Origin: Bacillus alkalisoli
GTDB lineage: Bacteria; Bacillota; Bacilli; Bacillales; Bacillaceae_I
DNA: 64,000 bases
Direction: 5' to 3'
Assembly (NCBI RefSeq): GCF_002797415.1
Contig: NZ_KZ454944.1
Location: forward strand, 705,745 to 769,744
The position numbers and the translations under genes are program-made. Below, in pieces: positions 43,244 through 52,577 of this stretch (position 1 is the stretch's first letter; every line of letters starts with the position of its first letter). Under the pieces are notes generated by a model. That model ran no database searches. It was not told where the DNA came from and worked only from the letters and a program-made list of their open reading frames with translations.

Positions 43244-45028
43244 ATGTCTAATACGTTAGAAAATGTTGTAAAAGGCGGAAGCTTTTTATTAGATGATATT
43301 GATTGCGAGAAAGTTTTCACACCAGAAGATTTCTCAGATGAACATAAACTAATTGCGAAAACTACGGAAGAATTCGTCGTAAACGAAGTAGTTCCAAACC
43401 TAGAAGAAATCGAACATCACAACTTTGACATTTCTGTCAAACTATTAAAAGAAGCTGGAGAGCTTGGACTATTAGGAGCTGACGTGCCAGAAGAGTACGG
43501 TGGATTCGGATTAGACAAAATTAGTTCTTCTTTAATTACAGAAAAATTCTCACGTGCAGGAGGATTCTCATTATCTTACGGAGCACACGTAGGAATTGGA
43601 TCATTACCAATCGTACTTTTTGGAAACGAGGAGCAAAAACATAAATACCTTCCAAAGTTAGCAACAGGTGAATGGTTAGCAGCTTACGCATTAACAGAGC
43701 CAGGTTCAGGTTCAGACGCATTAGGTGCAAAGACAACTGCTAAGCTAAACGACGAGGGCACTCACTACGTATTAAACGGTGAAAAACAATGGATTACAAA
43801 CGCTGGTTTTGCTGACGTATTCGTAGTTTATGCAAAAGTAGACGGGGAGCACTTCTCTGCATTCATCGTAGAACGTAAATTTGATGGCGTTTCTGTTGGA
43901 CCAGAAGAAAAGAAAATGGGTATTAAAGGGTCTTCTACTCGTACATTAATTTTAGAAGATGCAGTTGTACCCAAAGAAAACTTATTAGGTGAAGTAGGGC
44001 GCGGACACGTTATCGCATTCAATATTTTAAATATCGGTCGATACAAGTTAGCAGTAGGAGTTGTTGGTGGATCTAAGCGTGGTATCGAGCTTTCAGCAAC
44101 ATATGCAAACCAACGTCAACAATTCAAAACACCGATTGCAAAGTTCTCATTAATTCAAGAAAAAATTGCAAACATGGCAACGAAAACATACGCAGCGGAA
44201 AGTTCTGTATACCGTACAGTAGGTTTATATGAAGATAATCAAGGTCGTTTAACACCAGAACAAGAGAAAGACCCGAAAGCAGTAGCAAACGCAATTGCTG
44301 AATATGCAATTGAGTGTTCCTTAAACAAAGTATTCGGTTCAGAAACATTAGACTATGTTGCCGATGAAGGCGTTCAAATCCACGGTGGATATGGCTTTAT
44401 GGCAGAATACGAGATTGAAAGAATGTATCGTGACTCTCGTATTAACCGAATTTTTGAAGGTACAAACGAAATCAACCGCTTATTAGTGCCAGGCACTTTC
44501 CTTCGTAAAGCATTAAAAGGCGAGCTGCCTTTAATTCAAAAGGCAATGGGCTTACAAGAAGAATTAATGATGCTAATGCCAGAAGAAGTAGGCGACGGCG
44601 TATTAGAGCAAGAAAAGTATTTAGTAAAGAATGCAAAGAAAATGGGAATCTTACTAACAGGCTTAGTTGCTCAGAAGTACGGAAAAGCACTTGAAAAAGA
44701 GCAAGAGCTACTACACAATATTGCAGACATCATTAGCAACGTATACGCAATGGAATCTGTTGTCTTACGTACAGAAAAAGCAATTAAAAAAGTTGGCGAA
44801 GAAAAAGCAAAACAAAAAATTCTTTACACACAAGTATTTTGCCAAGAAGCGTTTAACGAAATCGAAGCAGATTCAAAAGAAACGCTTGTTGCAACAGAGC
44901 AAGGTGACACATTACGTATGATGATGTCCGCTCTACGTAAATTTACTCGCCACACACCAATCAACGTAATCGCGAAAAAACGCGAAATCGCTGCTGGTGT
45001 GCTAGAAGCACAGAAATATATAGTTTAA
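43244..45028 (+). CDS. fadE: FadE, acyl-CoA dehydrogenase
   Basis: 594 residues, longer than the 380-residue standard acyl-CoA dehydrogenase, as in the VLCAD-like Bacillus FadE. Signatures: YALTEPGSGSDALGAKTTA, QWITNAGFADVF, the C-terminal helical domain with EGTNEINRLLVPGTFLRKAL and an extra helical tail. FAD-dependent first step of beta-oxidation. CCAAGGGGGATTTACC precedes the ATG. It is separated from fadA by a B element, but no terminator is seen, so read-through is likely. Confidence 0.95.
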   Translation: MSNTLENVVKGGSFLLDDIDCEKVFTPEDFSDEHKLIAKTTEEFVVNEVVPNLEEIEHHNFDISVKLLKEAGELGLLGADVPEEYGGFGLDKISSSLITEKFSRAGGFSLSYGAHVGIGSLPIVLFGNEEQKHKYLPKLATGEWLAAYALTEPGSGSDALGAKTTAKLNDEGTHYVLNGEKQWITNAGFADVFVVYAKVDGEHFSAFIVERKFDGVSVGPEEKKMGIKGSSTRTLILEDAVVPKENLLGEVGRGHVIAFNILNIGRYKLAVGVVGGSKRGIELSATYANQRQQFKTPIAKFSLIQEKIANMATKTYAAESSVYRTVGLYEDNQGRLTPEQEKDPKAVANAIAEYAIECSLNKVFGSETLDYVADEGVQIHGGYGFMAEYEIERMYRDSRINRIFEGTNEINRLLVPGTFLRKALKGELPLIQKAMGLQEELMMLMPEEVGDGVLEQEKYLVKNAKKMGILLTGLVAQKYGKALEKEQELLHNIADIISNVYAMESVVLRTEKAIKKVGEEKAKQKILYTQVFCQEAFNEIEADSKETLVATEQGDTLRMMMSALRKFTRHTPINVIAKKREIAAGVLEAQKYIV

Positions 45029-45041
45029 TCTAGAAAAATAC

Positions 45042-45084
45042 AAAACCCCAATCTCGTTGTTCGTTCGAGGTTGGGGTTAATTTT
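45042..45084. terminator. terminator after fadE
   Basis: AACCCCAATCTCG / CGAGGTTGGGGTT stem with loop of about 9 nt, then TTTT on the plus strand. It also closes the convergent hypothetical gene. Confidence 0.88.
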
Positions 45085-45085
45085 A

Positions 45086-45637
45086 TCACTCATATACAGC
45101 TTCAATCGCCAATCCTTCTCCATTTACGGTACGCTCACCAAACAAAGTAATAACCGTACAAGAAGATATAGATAAAGAGCCATCTTTTTCATCAACAGAA
45201 GAGCTGTATTCTACTAACAAACCTTCAATTAACATTTCCCCAGAAGGGTCTAGCGCCATTACTTTCTTTCCTTCAAGAGAACGCAAACGAGCTTTTATTA
45301 AAAAAGTATCCCACTTCTCCCAATTTGTCAAAATACAAGCGGGACTGCCATCAGCTAAATAGCCTAGTTTACTATTCTCATCATTCACCATACCGTCCAA
45401 TGCTAATAAGATTTCTTTTAACCACCCATTAATCGCTTTATATTCTTTCATGGATAAATTTTGAGCAAATTCTCCGATTAACGTACGATCATTTTCTGCA
45501 TCTAATTTCATTGTAATTAATTTTTTCCCATAATCTAAAACTCTTGAATATTCACCGTTAAAACTAGTCCATCCTAGCTTTCGCATTACACTATCTATAT
45601 TTATATTATTCTTAGACGTCACCGTAACCGTAAACAT
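45086..45637 (-). CDS. hypothetical protein (183 aa), Fnr-box controlled
   Basis: I do not recognise the family. Starts MFTVTVTSKNNINIDSVMRK; contains GWTSFNGEYSRVLDYGKK, a region rich in short strands and two helices, and ends EGLAIEAVYE. No signal peptide or membrane segment. AGGAAGGTGAG precedes ATG 45637. An upstream TGTGATGAAACTCACA site (45700-45715), 20 bp before a -10-like TACACT on this strand, places it in the same anaerobic regulon as narK and the molybdenum-cofactor genes. A role in nitrate respiration is therefore likely but unspecified. Confidence 0.7.
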   Translation of the reverse strand: MFTVTVTSKNNINIDSVMRKLGWTSFNGEYSRVLDYGKKLITMKLDAENDRTLIGEFAQNLSMKEYKAINGWLKEILLALDGMVNDENSKLGYLADGSPACILTNWEKWDTFLIKARLRSLEGKKVMALDPSGEMLIEGLLVEYSSSVDEKDGSLSISSCTVITLFGERTVNGEGLAIEAVYE

Positions 45638-45699
45638 AACACTCACCTTCCTAATCAATCATGCTATGAATAAGTGTAAAGGTTAGTGGAATTTATTAC

Positions 45700-45715
45700 T
45701 GTGATGAAACTCACA
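45700..45715 (-). promoter_or_regulatory. Fnr box upstream of the 45-kb hypothetical gene
   Basis: TGTGATGAAACTCACA, perfect TGTGA-N6-TCACA palindrome. Confidence 0.8.
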
Positions 45716-45777
45716 CAACATAAGAAAATCTCCTCAACATAAACCAATTGTGAAGACTTTTTGAACCATCTAAATAG

Positions 45778-45820
45778 TGTATCAAATGTCACATCTCCAA
45801 CGCTTTCCTTTTTTTATGAT
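45778..45820 (+). promoter_or_regulatory. degenerate Fnr box and -10 upstream of narK
   Basis: TGTATCAAATGTCACA (45778-45793; left half weak) followed after 21 bp by TATGAT (45815-45820), the same spacing as the strong Fnr promoters here. Confidence 0.55.
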
Positions 45821-45840
45821 AAAAGTGCATTAAACATAAT

Positions 45841-45961
45841 GTTGAAATTCACTAAAATTCGCTCGCTTTCCGCGGACGAACCATCGAGCCTCCTCGTTCC
45901 TGCGGGGTCCCGATTGGCTCGTTTTTCCGCAGGAGTCTCGCAATTTTTAGTGAATTTCAAC
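45841..45961. repeat. palindromic element B copy in the narK leader
   Basis: Arms GTTGAAATTCACTAAAATTC and AATTTTTAGTGAATTTCAAC. Inverted orientation: CTTTCCGCGG and CTCCTCG first, CCGCAGGAGTCTC last. Confidence 0.85.
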
Positions 45962-46040
45962 GAATACTGTTAATTTATTCTTTTTAGTAGTCTTACAATA
46001 AACATCCTTTCAAACAAGGAAGTTAGAGGAGGTCATAATA

Positions 46041-47336
46041 GTGGCAAGAATCGGAAAAGACTGGAATCCAGAAAACGAACAATTTTGGGAGAAAGAAGGG
46101 AAGCGACATGCAAGGAGAAATCTTTCTATCTCTGTTCCAGCTTTATTTTTAGCGTTTGCAGTATGGCAAATCTGGTCGGTTGTTGCAGTTCGTCTTAACG
46201 ACGTAGGTTTTGCGTTTACTTCGAGTGAGTTATTCACTTTAGCAGCTCTCCCAGGATTAACTGGGGCAACATTACGTATTTTTTACACATTCATGCCAGG
46301 TATATTTGGTGGGAAAAATTGGACAATATTCTCCACAACAACGTTACTAATTCCAGCAATCGGAATAGGAATTGCAGTGCAAAATCCTGAAACTTCTTTT
46401 ACAACAATGGCCATTCTAGCTGCACTTTGTGGTTTTGGTGGAGGTAATTTTTCTTCCTCCATGGCTAATATAAGTTTCTTTTATCCGAAAAAAGCAAAAG
46501 GGGCAGCTCTTGGAATTAATGCAGGTATCGGAAACTTAGGGGTAAGTGCTGTTCAGTTTTTAACACCTATTATTATTACGTTAGGTGTGTTCGGTGCAAT
46601 TGGTGGAGCAAACCAAACGACAGCAACTGGATCAACAGTTTGGATCCAGAATGCAGCCTTTATCTGGGTAGTACCAATTATCATCGTAGTAATTGCAGCG
46701 ATGTTCGGAATGGATAATATTCCTTCTGCGAAACAATCTTTCAAAGCACAATCTGTTATTTTCAAAAGAAAGCATACATGGATTATGACATGGCTTTACA
46801 CAATGTGTTTCGGTTCTTTCATCGGTTATGCAGCAGCATTTCCGCTTTTATTAAAAACGGAGTTTGCAGATCTAAACGTTGTTCATTTAGCATTCATTGG
46901 TCCTTTACTTGGAGCATTAATCCGTCCTGTCGGTGGTTGGCTATCTGACAAACTAGGTGGAGCAATCGTCACATTTTGGGATATTGTTATTATGATTGCA
47001 GCTACATTTGGAGTTATCTATTTTGTTAATCAAAATAACTTTACTGGTTTCTTAATTATGTTCCTCATTCTTTTCACTACGACTGGTATTGCAAACGGTT
47101 CAACATTCCGTATGATTCCGTTTATTTTCCCAGAAAAAGAAGCAGCACCAGTACTTGGCTTCACAGCAGCCATTGCAGCCTATGGTGCATTTTTGATACC
47201 GAAAATATTCGGTTGGTCTGTAGATACAACAGGTGCAGTCGATATGGCCCTATACATTTTAATCGGTTACTATGTTATCAGCTTAGGAGTTACTTGGTAC
47301 TACTACGCAAGAAAAAATGCAGAAGTGAAATGTTAA
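46041..47336 (+). CDS. narK: NarK-type nitrate/nitrite transporter
   Basis: 431-residue MFS protein with 12 helices. The nitrate-signature regions are present: GFGGGNFSSSMANISFFYPK in helix 5 and IANGSTFRMIPFIFPEKEA in helix 11. An N-terminal extension (GKDWNPENEQFWEKEGKRHA) matches Bacillus NarK. Imports nitrate and/or exports nitrite during anaerobic respiration. GTG 46041 is the start behind GAGGAGGTCATAATA. The leader contains a B element downstream of a weak Fnr-dependent promoter. Confidence 0.93.
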   Translation: MARIGKDWNPENEQFWEKEGKRHARRNLSISVPALFLAFAVWQIWSVVAVRLNDVGFAFTSSELFTLAALPGLTGATLRIFYTFMPGIFGGKNWTIFSTTTLLIPAIGIGIAVQNPETSFTTMAILAALCGFGGGNFSSSMANISFFYPKKAKGAALGINAGIGNLGVSAVQFLTPIIITLGVFGAIGGANQTTATGSTVWIQNAAFIWVVPIIIVVIAAMFGMDNIPSAKQSFKAQSVIFKRKHTWIMTWLYTMCFGSFIGYAAAFPLLLKTEFADLNVVHLAFIGPLLGALIRPVGGWLSDKLGGAIVTFWDIVIMIAATFGVIYFVNQNNFTGFLIMFLILFTTTGIANGSTFRMIPFIFPEKEAAPVLGFTAAIAAYGAFLIPKIFGWSVDTTGAVDMALYILIGYYVISLGVTWYYYARKNAEVKC

Positions 47337-47346
47337 TTTAGAGATT

Positions 47347-47379
47347 GACCTTATGTCTAATGGACGTAGGGTCTTTTTA
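47347..47379 (+). terminator. terminator after narK
   Basis: Imperfect GACCTTATGTC / GGACGTAGGGTC stem, then TTTTT. Confidence 0.65.
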
Positions 47380-47412
47380 ATAGGATTAGTAAAAAAGTTA
47401 TTGATTAATTAA

Positions 47413-47540
47413 GTTGATGTTTGCGGAAGGTGGGAGACTCCTGCGGGGAAAGTGCGTCAAGGGAGACCCCGGAAGTGCGGAGCACTGAGGAGGCTCCCGA
47501 GACCACCCGCGGAAAGCGAGCACCTTCCGCAAACATCAAC
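47413..47540. repeat. palindromic element B copy
   Basis: Arms GTTGATGTTTGCGGAAGGTG and CACCTTCCGCAAACATCAAC are perfect complements; standard core. Confidence 0.9.
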
Positions 47541-47614
47541 ACTTAGTAATACATCTAAATTATTTTATTATATAGTTCACAATCTCTTCACAAGAATATA
47601 CCTTTTGCTTCCGG

Positions 47615-47657
47615 TGTGATGTATGTCACAGAACGTTCGAGGCACCGGGCTTACAAT
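47615..47657 (+). promoter_or_regulatory. Fnr-dependent promoter of moaA
   Basis: TGTGATGTATGTCACA (47615-47630), 21 bp, TACAAT (47652-47657). The box centre is about 41.5 bp before the likely start point, a class II activator position. Confidence 0.88.
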
Positions 47658-47689
47658 AAAAGTATCAAAAAAGCTTGGAGAGATGTGAA

Positions 47690-48712
47690 ATGGGCGAAAT
47701 GATACAAACATTAAAAGATCAATTGAAAAGACCGATGCGCGATATCCGTATCTCTGTTACAGACCAATGTAATTTTAGATGTGCATATTGTATGCCAGCA
47801 GAACTTTTCGGCCCAGATTTTCCTTTTCTACAAGAAAAAGAGCTGTTAAGTTTTGAAGAGATTGTTCGCATTACAAAAATACTTGCAACATTTGGTGTCG
47901 AAAAAGTAAGACTAACCGGTGGAGAACCACTGTTAAGAAAAGACTTGCCAATATTAGTCGAGCAATTGAATGCAATTGAAGGTATAAAAGATGTTGCCTT
48001 AACAACGAACGGAGTCCACCTACCAAAGCAAGCTAGAGCTCTTGCAGAAGCTGGATTAAAACGTGTTAACATAAGCCTTGATACATTAGATGAGGAACTA
48101 TTCAAGAAGATAAACGGCCGTGGTGTTGGTGTTAAGCCAATCTTAAAAGGGATACAAGCAGCAATAGACGCAGGACTTGAAGTGAAGATAAATATGGTTG
48201 TGAAGAAAGGTTTAAATGACCAACATATTGTGCCGATGACAAAATACTTTAAAGAACTTGGAGTTCAACTACGTTTTATTGAGTTTATGGACGTTGGTAC
48301 TTCAAACGGTTGGAAGTTTGATTACGTTGTTACGAAAAAAGAAATTTTTGATATACTATCTCAACACTTTGAGTTAGAACCAGTAAAGCCAACGTATTTT
48401 GGAGAAGTAGCGAAAAGATACCGTCATAAAGGTACAGATGCACAAATCGGTTTTATTACATCTGTTTCGGAAGCATTTTGTTCTAGTTGCACACGTGCTA
48501 GACTTTCAGCGGATGGTAAGTTTTATAACTGCTTATTTGCAACAGAAGGTTCTTCCTTAAAAGATGTTATACGCGAAGGAGCATCAGACGAATACTTAAC
48601 TTACATGATTAAACGCATATGGGAGAAAAGGGCAGATCGTTACTCCGAAGAGCGAACAGAAGAAAGTGCAAAGCAACGAAAAAAAATAGAGATGTCTTAC
48701 ATTGGGGGATGA
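47690..48712 (+). CDS. moaA: MoaA, GTP 3',8-cyclase
   Basis: 340-residue radical SAM enzyme for the first step of molybdopterin synthesis. N-terminal cluster [18 protein letters not shown], and the second 4Fe-4S site near the C-terminus: [18 protein letters not shown]. The protein ends EMSYIGG, with the GG that supplies the activating C-terminal peptide. ATG 47690 follows TTGGAGAGATGTGAA; an in-frame TTG at 47675 precedes it. Under a strong Fnr promoter. Confidence 0.96.
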   Translation: MGEMIQTLKDQLKRPMRDIRISVTDQCNFRCAYCMPAELFGPDFPFLQEKELLSFEEIVRITKILATFGVEKVRLTGGEPLLRKDLPILVEQLNAIEGIKDVALTTNGVHLPKQARALAEAGLKRVNISLDTLDEELFKKINGRGVGVKPILKGIQAAIDAGLEVKINMVVKKGLNDQHIVPMTKYFKELGVQLRFIEFMDVGTSNGWKFDYVVTKKEIFDILSQHFELEPVKPTYFGEVAKRYRHKGTDAQIGFITSVSEAFCSSCTRARLSADGKFYNCLFATEGSSLKDVIREGASDEYLTYMIKRIWEKRADRYSEERTEESAKQRKKIEMSYIGG

Positions 48713-48812
48713 AGTTCATCTATGTATGATAAAAAGGTGGAGATGAACTTGATAAGGCGTCTCAAGTTCATTTTGGCTAAAGCAAAAAAGAAAAATGAAC
48801 TTGATAATACTA
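48711..48812 (+). repeat. diverged AAGTTCAT/ATGAACTT hairpin repeats
   Basis: GATGAAGTTCATCTATG...GGAGATGAACTTGATAAGGC, then CTCAAGTTCATTTTGGC...AAAAATGAACTTGATAA. Related to the 29.2-kb and 34.1-kb arrays by their arms; the first unit overlaps the moaA stop. Confidence 0.65.
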
Positions 48813-48829
48813 ATTTGAATTGATTTCAA

Positions 48830-48868
48830 AAAAAATGCACTTCTTGAATCTAAGAAGTGCATTCTTTC
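48830..48868. terminator. bidirectional terminator between moaA and moaC
   Basis: AATGCACTTCTT / AAGAAGTGCATT, 12-bp perfect stem with A-run and T-rich flank. Confidence 0.88.
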
Positions 48869-48874
48869 TATCTA

Positions 48875-49363
48875 TTAAACCCCAGGATGATTATACTCTC
48901 CGCTCTTCCCACCTGTTTTCTTCACTAATAACGTTTCCTTAATCACCATCGATTTATCAATAGCTTTACACATATCATAAAACGTAAGTGCTGCGACAGA
49001 AACGGCTGTTAATGCTTCCATCTCCACGCCAGTGTTCCCGTTGCACCTAACCATCGCTTCCACTCTCAAAGCGTAACCTTCCTCCATTTTTTCATAATCA
49101 AAACCAAAATCAATCCCTTGCAATAATAACGGATGGCACATCGGAATAATGTCCCACGTTTTTTTAGCTGCCATTACACCAGCAATTTGAGCTGTTTGCA
49201 ATGGATCTCCTTTTTTCACGCCGCCAGCTTGAATAGCTTCATACAATTCTTCAGAAAAAACAATTGTACTTCTAGCGATGGCACTACGACTTGTTTCATT
49301 TTTAGTCGATACATCGACCATTTTAGGTCTGCCTTCTTTATTAAAATGAGAAAAAGTAGACAT
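48875..49363 (-). CDS. moaC: MoaC, cyclic pyranopterin monophosphate synthase
   Basis: 162 residues with [37 protein letters not shown] and [33 protein letters not shown] (quoted in blocks), the conserved MoaC motifs. It completes the MoaA reaction. The gene follows moaB by 25 bp on the same strand; AAGGAGTGTTGTATGC precedes the ATG. Transcribed from the divergent Fnr region at 49951. Confidence 0.96.
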   Translation of the reverse strand: MSTFSHFNKEGRPKMVDVSTKNETSRSAIARSTIVFSEELYEAIQAGGVKKGDPLQTAQIAGVMAAKKTWDIIPMCHPLLLQGIDFGFDYEKMEEGYALRVEAMVRCNGNTGVEMEALTAVSVAALTFYDMCKAIDKSMVIKETLLVKKTGGKSGEYNHPGV

Positions 49364-49388
49364 GCATACAACACTCCTTAAAAAATAG

Positions 49389-49889
49389 TTATTTCACTCG
49401 AATGAGTTCCTCTAAAAAATGAGATACGGATGGAAGGATTACTTTTTCCGTTCCTAATTTCACAGCATTAGTGGACCCCGGCAGGGCATAAATGGCACGA
49501 TAATTTAGACTTCCAGCTGTTGCTCTACTAAACATTGCCCTTGTTCCAATTTCTTCAAAACTTAAATGGCGGAACAGTTCTCCAAATCCAGTCATTTCTT
49601 TTTCAATCACACTTGTCACTGCTTCATATGTTACATCTCTTGGTGTGAAGCCAGTGCCACCTGTAATAATGATGGCTTGTATTTCTGAAGAAGCCCCACA
49701 CCAAGTCTTCAAAGCATCCACAATTAAATCAAACTCATCTTTTACAATTTTGTAATCGGCTATACGATGATTATGACTTTTAACGATTTCCATAATCGTT
49801 TGGCCACTTTTGTCTGTATCTGCCGTTCTTGTATCACTAACTGTTAACACAGCAAATTGAACGTTTGTAAACTTATTATTTGGAATCAC
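49389..49889 (-). CDS. moaB: MoaB/MogA-type molybdopterin adenylyltransferase
   Basis: 166 residues: [58 protein letters not shown] and [14 protein letters not shown], the MoCF_biosynth domain. Adenylylates molybdopterin before metal insertion. The start is GTG 49889 behind GAGGTGATTTCA; longer in-frame extensions run into the Fnr box region and lack a ribosome binding site. First gene of moaB-moaC. Confidence 0.92.
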   Translation of the reverse strand: MIPNNKFTNVQFAVLTVSDTRTADTDKSGQTIMEIVKSHNHRIADYKIVKDEFDLIVDALKTWCGASSEIQAIIITGGTGFTPRDVTYEAVTSVIEKEMTGFGELFRHLSFEEIGTRAMFSRATAGSLNYRAIYALPGSTNAVKLGTEKVILPSVSHFLEELIRVK

Positions 49890-49950
49890 TGAAATCACCT
49901 CAAAAATTTTAGATCTTATTATAAAGTTACCAAACTGTGAGACTTCCATC

Positions 49951-49966
49951 TGTGATGTTCGTCACA
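49951..49966. promoter_or_regulatory. Fnr box between moaB and moeB
   Basis: TGTGATGTTCGTCACA, perfect. One site serves two divergent units; ATTATA (49918-49923) could be the -10 on the minus strand and a TAATAAA-like -10 near 49990 the one on the plus strand. Confidence 0.85.
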
Positions 49967-50018
49967 GATTGAGATTGTGTATCGTGATGTAATAAAGGTA
50001 AGTCAGGGGGAATTATGG

Positions 50019-51029
50019 ATGAGATATTCTCGGCAACAATTATTTAAGTCAATTGGAGAAACAGGCCAACAGAAATTGCAACATAAGCATGTACTTATTG
50101 TAGGAGCTGGTGCGCTTGGTAGTGCTGCGGCGGAAATGTTAGTGCGTGCAGGTGTTGGGGAAATTTCGATTGTAGATAGGGATTACGTAGACTGGAGCAA
50201 CTTACAGCGCCAACAACTTTACAAAGAACAAGATGCAAAACAGCAAACACCGAAAGTAATTGCTGCTAAAAATAGATTAAAAGAAGTGAATTCTGAGGTA
50301 GAAGTTCGTGAATATATAATGGATGTACAGGCTTCCACTTTAGAAGAGTTAGTAAGTGGAATAGATTTAATAATAGATGGAACGGACAACTTTGATACGA
50401 GGCTAGTTATTAACGATATTGCACAAAAACACTCTATCCCTTGGATTTACGGTTCTTGTGTTAGTAGTTTTGGCATGACATATACGATACTACCTGGAAA
50501 AACACCATGCCTACACTGTTTGCTAAAAGTAATACCGTCTAGCGGCATGACATGTGATAGTGTTGGTATCATCAGCCCTGCAGTACAGATTGTTGCTGCA
50601 TATCAAGTGGCTGAAGCGCTTAAGGTGCTGGTGGAAGACTTGGAAGCTGTAAGAAAAGGCTTATTCACATTTGATGTATGGAAAAATCAACATTATACCA
50701 TGGGCGTTCAACAAGCAAAAAGCAAACACTGTCCTTCATGCGGGAAAGATAGATCCTACCCTTATTTGTCCTATGAATACGAAACAAAAACAGAAGCACT
50801 ATGTGGGAGAAACACCGTACAAATTCGCCCAGCAAAAAAAGAGAAAGTCGACTTAAATCAGCTTGCTACTAAACTTTCAACACATGGTAAAGTAAATACA
50901 AATCCTTACTTAGTCTCGCTACACTTACCAAACTATCGATTAGTTTTCTTCCTAGATGGAAGAGTCTTTGTGCACGGAACGAACTCCATCGTAGAGGCAA
51001 AAAAACTATACTATCAATTTTTAGGATAA
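50019..51029 (+). CDS. moeB: MoeB/ThiF-family adenylyltransferase
   Basis: 336 residues. Nucleotide-binding HVLIVGAGALGSAAAEMLVRAG, DRDYVDWSNLQRQQLY, zinc site CLHC (TPCLHCLLKV) and CPSCGK. The C-terminal region after 260 is a small domain, not a rhodanese. It activates the MoaD C-terminus for sulfur transfer. GGGGGAATTATGG precedes ATG 50019. Divergent from moaBC and under the shared Fnr box. Confidence 0.92.
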   Translation: MRYSRQQLFKSIGETGQQKLQHKHVLIVGAGALGSAAAEMLVRAGVGEISIVDRDYVDWSNLQRQQLYKEQDAKQQTPKVIAAKNRLKEVNSEVEVREYIMDVQASTLEELVSGIDLIIDGTDNFDTRLVINDIAQKHSIPWIYGSCVSSFGMTYTILPGKTPCLHCLLKVIPSSGMTCDSVGIISPAVQIVAAYQVAEALKVLVEDLEAVRKGLFTFDVWKNQHYTMGVQQAKSKHCPSCGKDRSYPYLSYEYETKTEALCGRNTVQIRPAKKEKVDLNQLATKLSTHGKVNTNPYLVSLHLPNYRLVFFLDGRVFVHGTNSIVEAKKLYYQFLG

Positions 51030-51034
51030 AAAAG

Positions 51035-51065
51035 AGGCTGGTGATAAGATGTCACCAGCCTTTTC
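51035..51065 (+). terminator. terminator after moeB
   Basis: GGCTGGTGAT / GTCACCAGCC stem, then TTTTCAT. Confidence 0.82.
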
Positions 51066-51114
51066 ATAGGAGAATAAAAATGAGAAATAGTAGTCACACG
51101 TTTTCAAAAAACAT

Positions 51115-51645
51115 TTACTTCACTTTCAATAATAGTTCAGTTTTTTCATCAACTGTTAAATATTGCTCCGCCATCGGAAACAATACCATTTCTTCCTTCA
51201 TAAAATGCGCAGTTAAAATCTCGTATGCTTCCTTAACATGAGTGACAAGTTTCTGAAACTTCTCCTCCGTAATAGTTTCAGGAATAAAATCAGTACCCTC
51301 CAAAAAGCTAACTATGTTTCGTTTCGCTTCATCGTGTTCATATTCCATTACAACGAGCGGGCCAGAATCTTTTCCAATGTACTTATGCATCATCGGAAAA
51401 AGAATACCTTCCTCTTTTTCGGAATGCACTTTTAAACTATCAAAAAATAACTGTACTTCTTTACGCAGTGTTAATAACGCATCTGCATAATCGCCTTCCA
51501 TTGTTTCTTCTAAAAACTGACTGGCCATGCTGTTCAAATTTGCCTTTGCTTCATTGAGTGGAGTGTGTTCCGCCTTTAAAATTCCAAGCGCTTCACACAG
51601 TGGAACATTTTGTACGCTTTGTTGAAATAAGCCACATTGATTCAT
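51115..51645 (-). CDS. hemerythrin HHE-domain protein
   Basis: 176 residues with histidine/glutamate pairs typical of a di-iron four-helix bundle: LKAEHTPLNEA, KVHSEKEEGILFPMMHKYIG, MEYEHDEAKRNI and TAHFMKEEMVLFPMAEQYL. Such proteins bind O2 or NO, or repair Fe-S centres. It follows the ric/scdA gene by 17 bp and shares its Fnr-box promoter, so a role in nitrosative stress during nitrate respiration is likely. Confidence 0.88.
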   Translation of the reverse strand: MNQCGLFQQSVQNVPLCEALGILKAEHTPLNEAKANLNSMASQFLEETMEGDYADALLTLRKEVQLFFDSLKVHSEKEEGILFPMMHKYIGKDSGPLVVMEYEHDEAKRNIVSFLEGTDFIPETITEEKFQKLVTHVKEAYEILTAHFMKEEMVLFPMAEQYLTVDEKTELLLKVK

Positions 51646-51662
51646 GATATTTCACTCCTCTA

Positions 51663-52376
51663 TTAAATTGCCCAACGATCACGTGCTTTCGGGAACAATA
51701 CGTTATTTTCTAAATGAACATGATTGAATAGGTCATCTTCAATGGCAGCTAAGCGGCGATACACTAATTGATAAGTACCACAAGCTCCTTCAGGTGGTTG
51801 GAAATCATTTGTAATTTCACGTAGACGTTTCATTATATCGCCTGCTGCATCGTGCTCGTCCTCTAACTCTTTAATTTTACTAGCAAGCTCTTCTGTTGCT
51901 TGTAAAACTTCCGTGCGTTCTGCCTCCATAATAGCTGGGAAAATAACCGTTTCTTCTTTTATCGTATGTTGCTCTAATTCTTTCTTTAATTCATAGAACA
52001 GCGAGTGAATTTCTGCTAAGTGTGGTTGGTGATGCCCATGTACTCTTAACACTTTTGTTACATAAGGACTAAGTGCTGGTAGTTCTTCTTGTAAAAATTG
52101 ATGATGTTTTTGAATGATGATATCAATAATTTCTTCAAAAGATGCCAATTGCCAATCTGCACCGATTTCGTTTCGACGCTGAGCATCTTCGTATAGTGTA
52201 TTTATATCATTAATGACTTCCTCTGAATCTAAGTTACGTTCGTTTATTGCTTCAATGAGTGGTCTGTTCCCACCGCAACAAAAATCTATTCTGACTGACT
52301 TGAAGTAGTCACCAGCTTTCGGAAACTTCGCGACAATTTCACCTACATTAGATTGTTCATGAAATACATTTGCCAT
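51663..52376 (-). CDS. ric: Ric/ScdA iron-sulfur cluster repair di-iron protein
   Basis: 237 residues. The N-terminal DUF542 domain contains DYFKSVRIDFCCGGNRPL with the CC pair. The HHE domain has KHHQFLQEELPAL, HGHHQPHLAEIH, KEETVIFPAI, EDEHDAAGDIM and HVHLENNVLFPKA. Repairs Fe-S clusters damaged by NO or oxidants. TTGGAGGCGAAAGTA precedes ATG 52376; an in-frame TTG at 52391 overlaps that site. An Fnr box lies 65 bp upstream. Confidence 0.93.
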   Translation of the reverse strand: MANVFHEQSNVGEIVAKFPKAGDYFKSVRIDFCCGGNRPLIEAINERNLDSEEVINDINTLYEDAQRRNEIGADWQLASFEEIIDIIIQKHHQFLQEELPALSPYVTKVLRVHGHHQPHLAEIHSLFYELKKELEQHTIKEETVIFPAIMEAERTEVLQATEELASKIKELEDEHDAAGDIMKRLREITNDFQPPEGACGTYQLVYRRLAAIEDDLFNHVHLENNVLFPKARDRWAI

Positions 52377-52440
52377 TACTTTCGCCTCCAATTTCTTTTT
52401 CTATTACACTTTTATCCTATCCTTAATTTTGAACTTGGAG

Positions 52441-52456
52441 TGTGACGTGCATCACA
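52441..52456 (-). promoter_or_regulatory. Fnr box upstream of ric
   Basis: TGTGACGTGCATCACA, perfect palindrome. On the minus strand GATAAA (52411-52416 region) is a possible -10. Confidence 0.8.
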
Positions 52457-52499
52457 CAATTAAGGCTGATTTTGATGCAAATGTCACATTTTTGTGAAG

Positions 52500-52515
52500 T
52501 GTGACGTATATCACA
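52500..52515 (+). promoter_or_regulatory. Fnr box upstream of moeA
   Basis: TGTGACGTATATCACA, perfect. The -10 is unclear (TACCTT at the standard 21-bp distance; TAACAT at 27 bp). Confidence 0.78.
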
Positions 52516-52577
52516 TTTCGGATTCATGGACTTTGATACCTTTAACATAACGAGTTTTTATATAGGGAGTGAATGAA

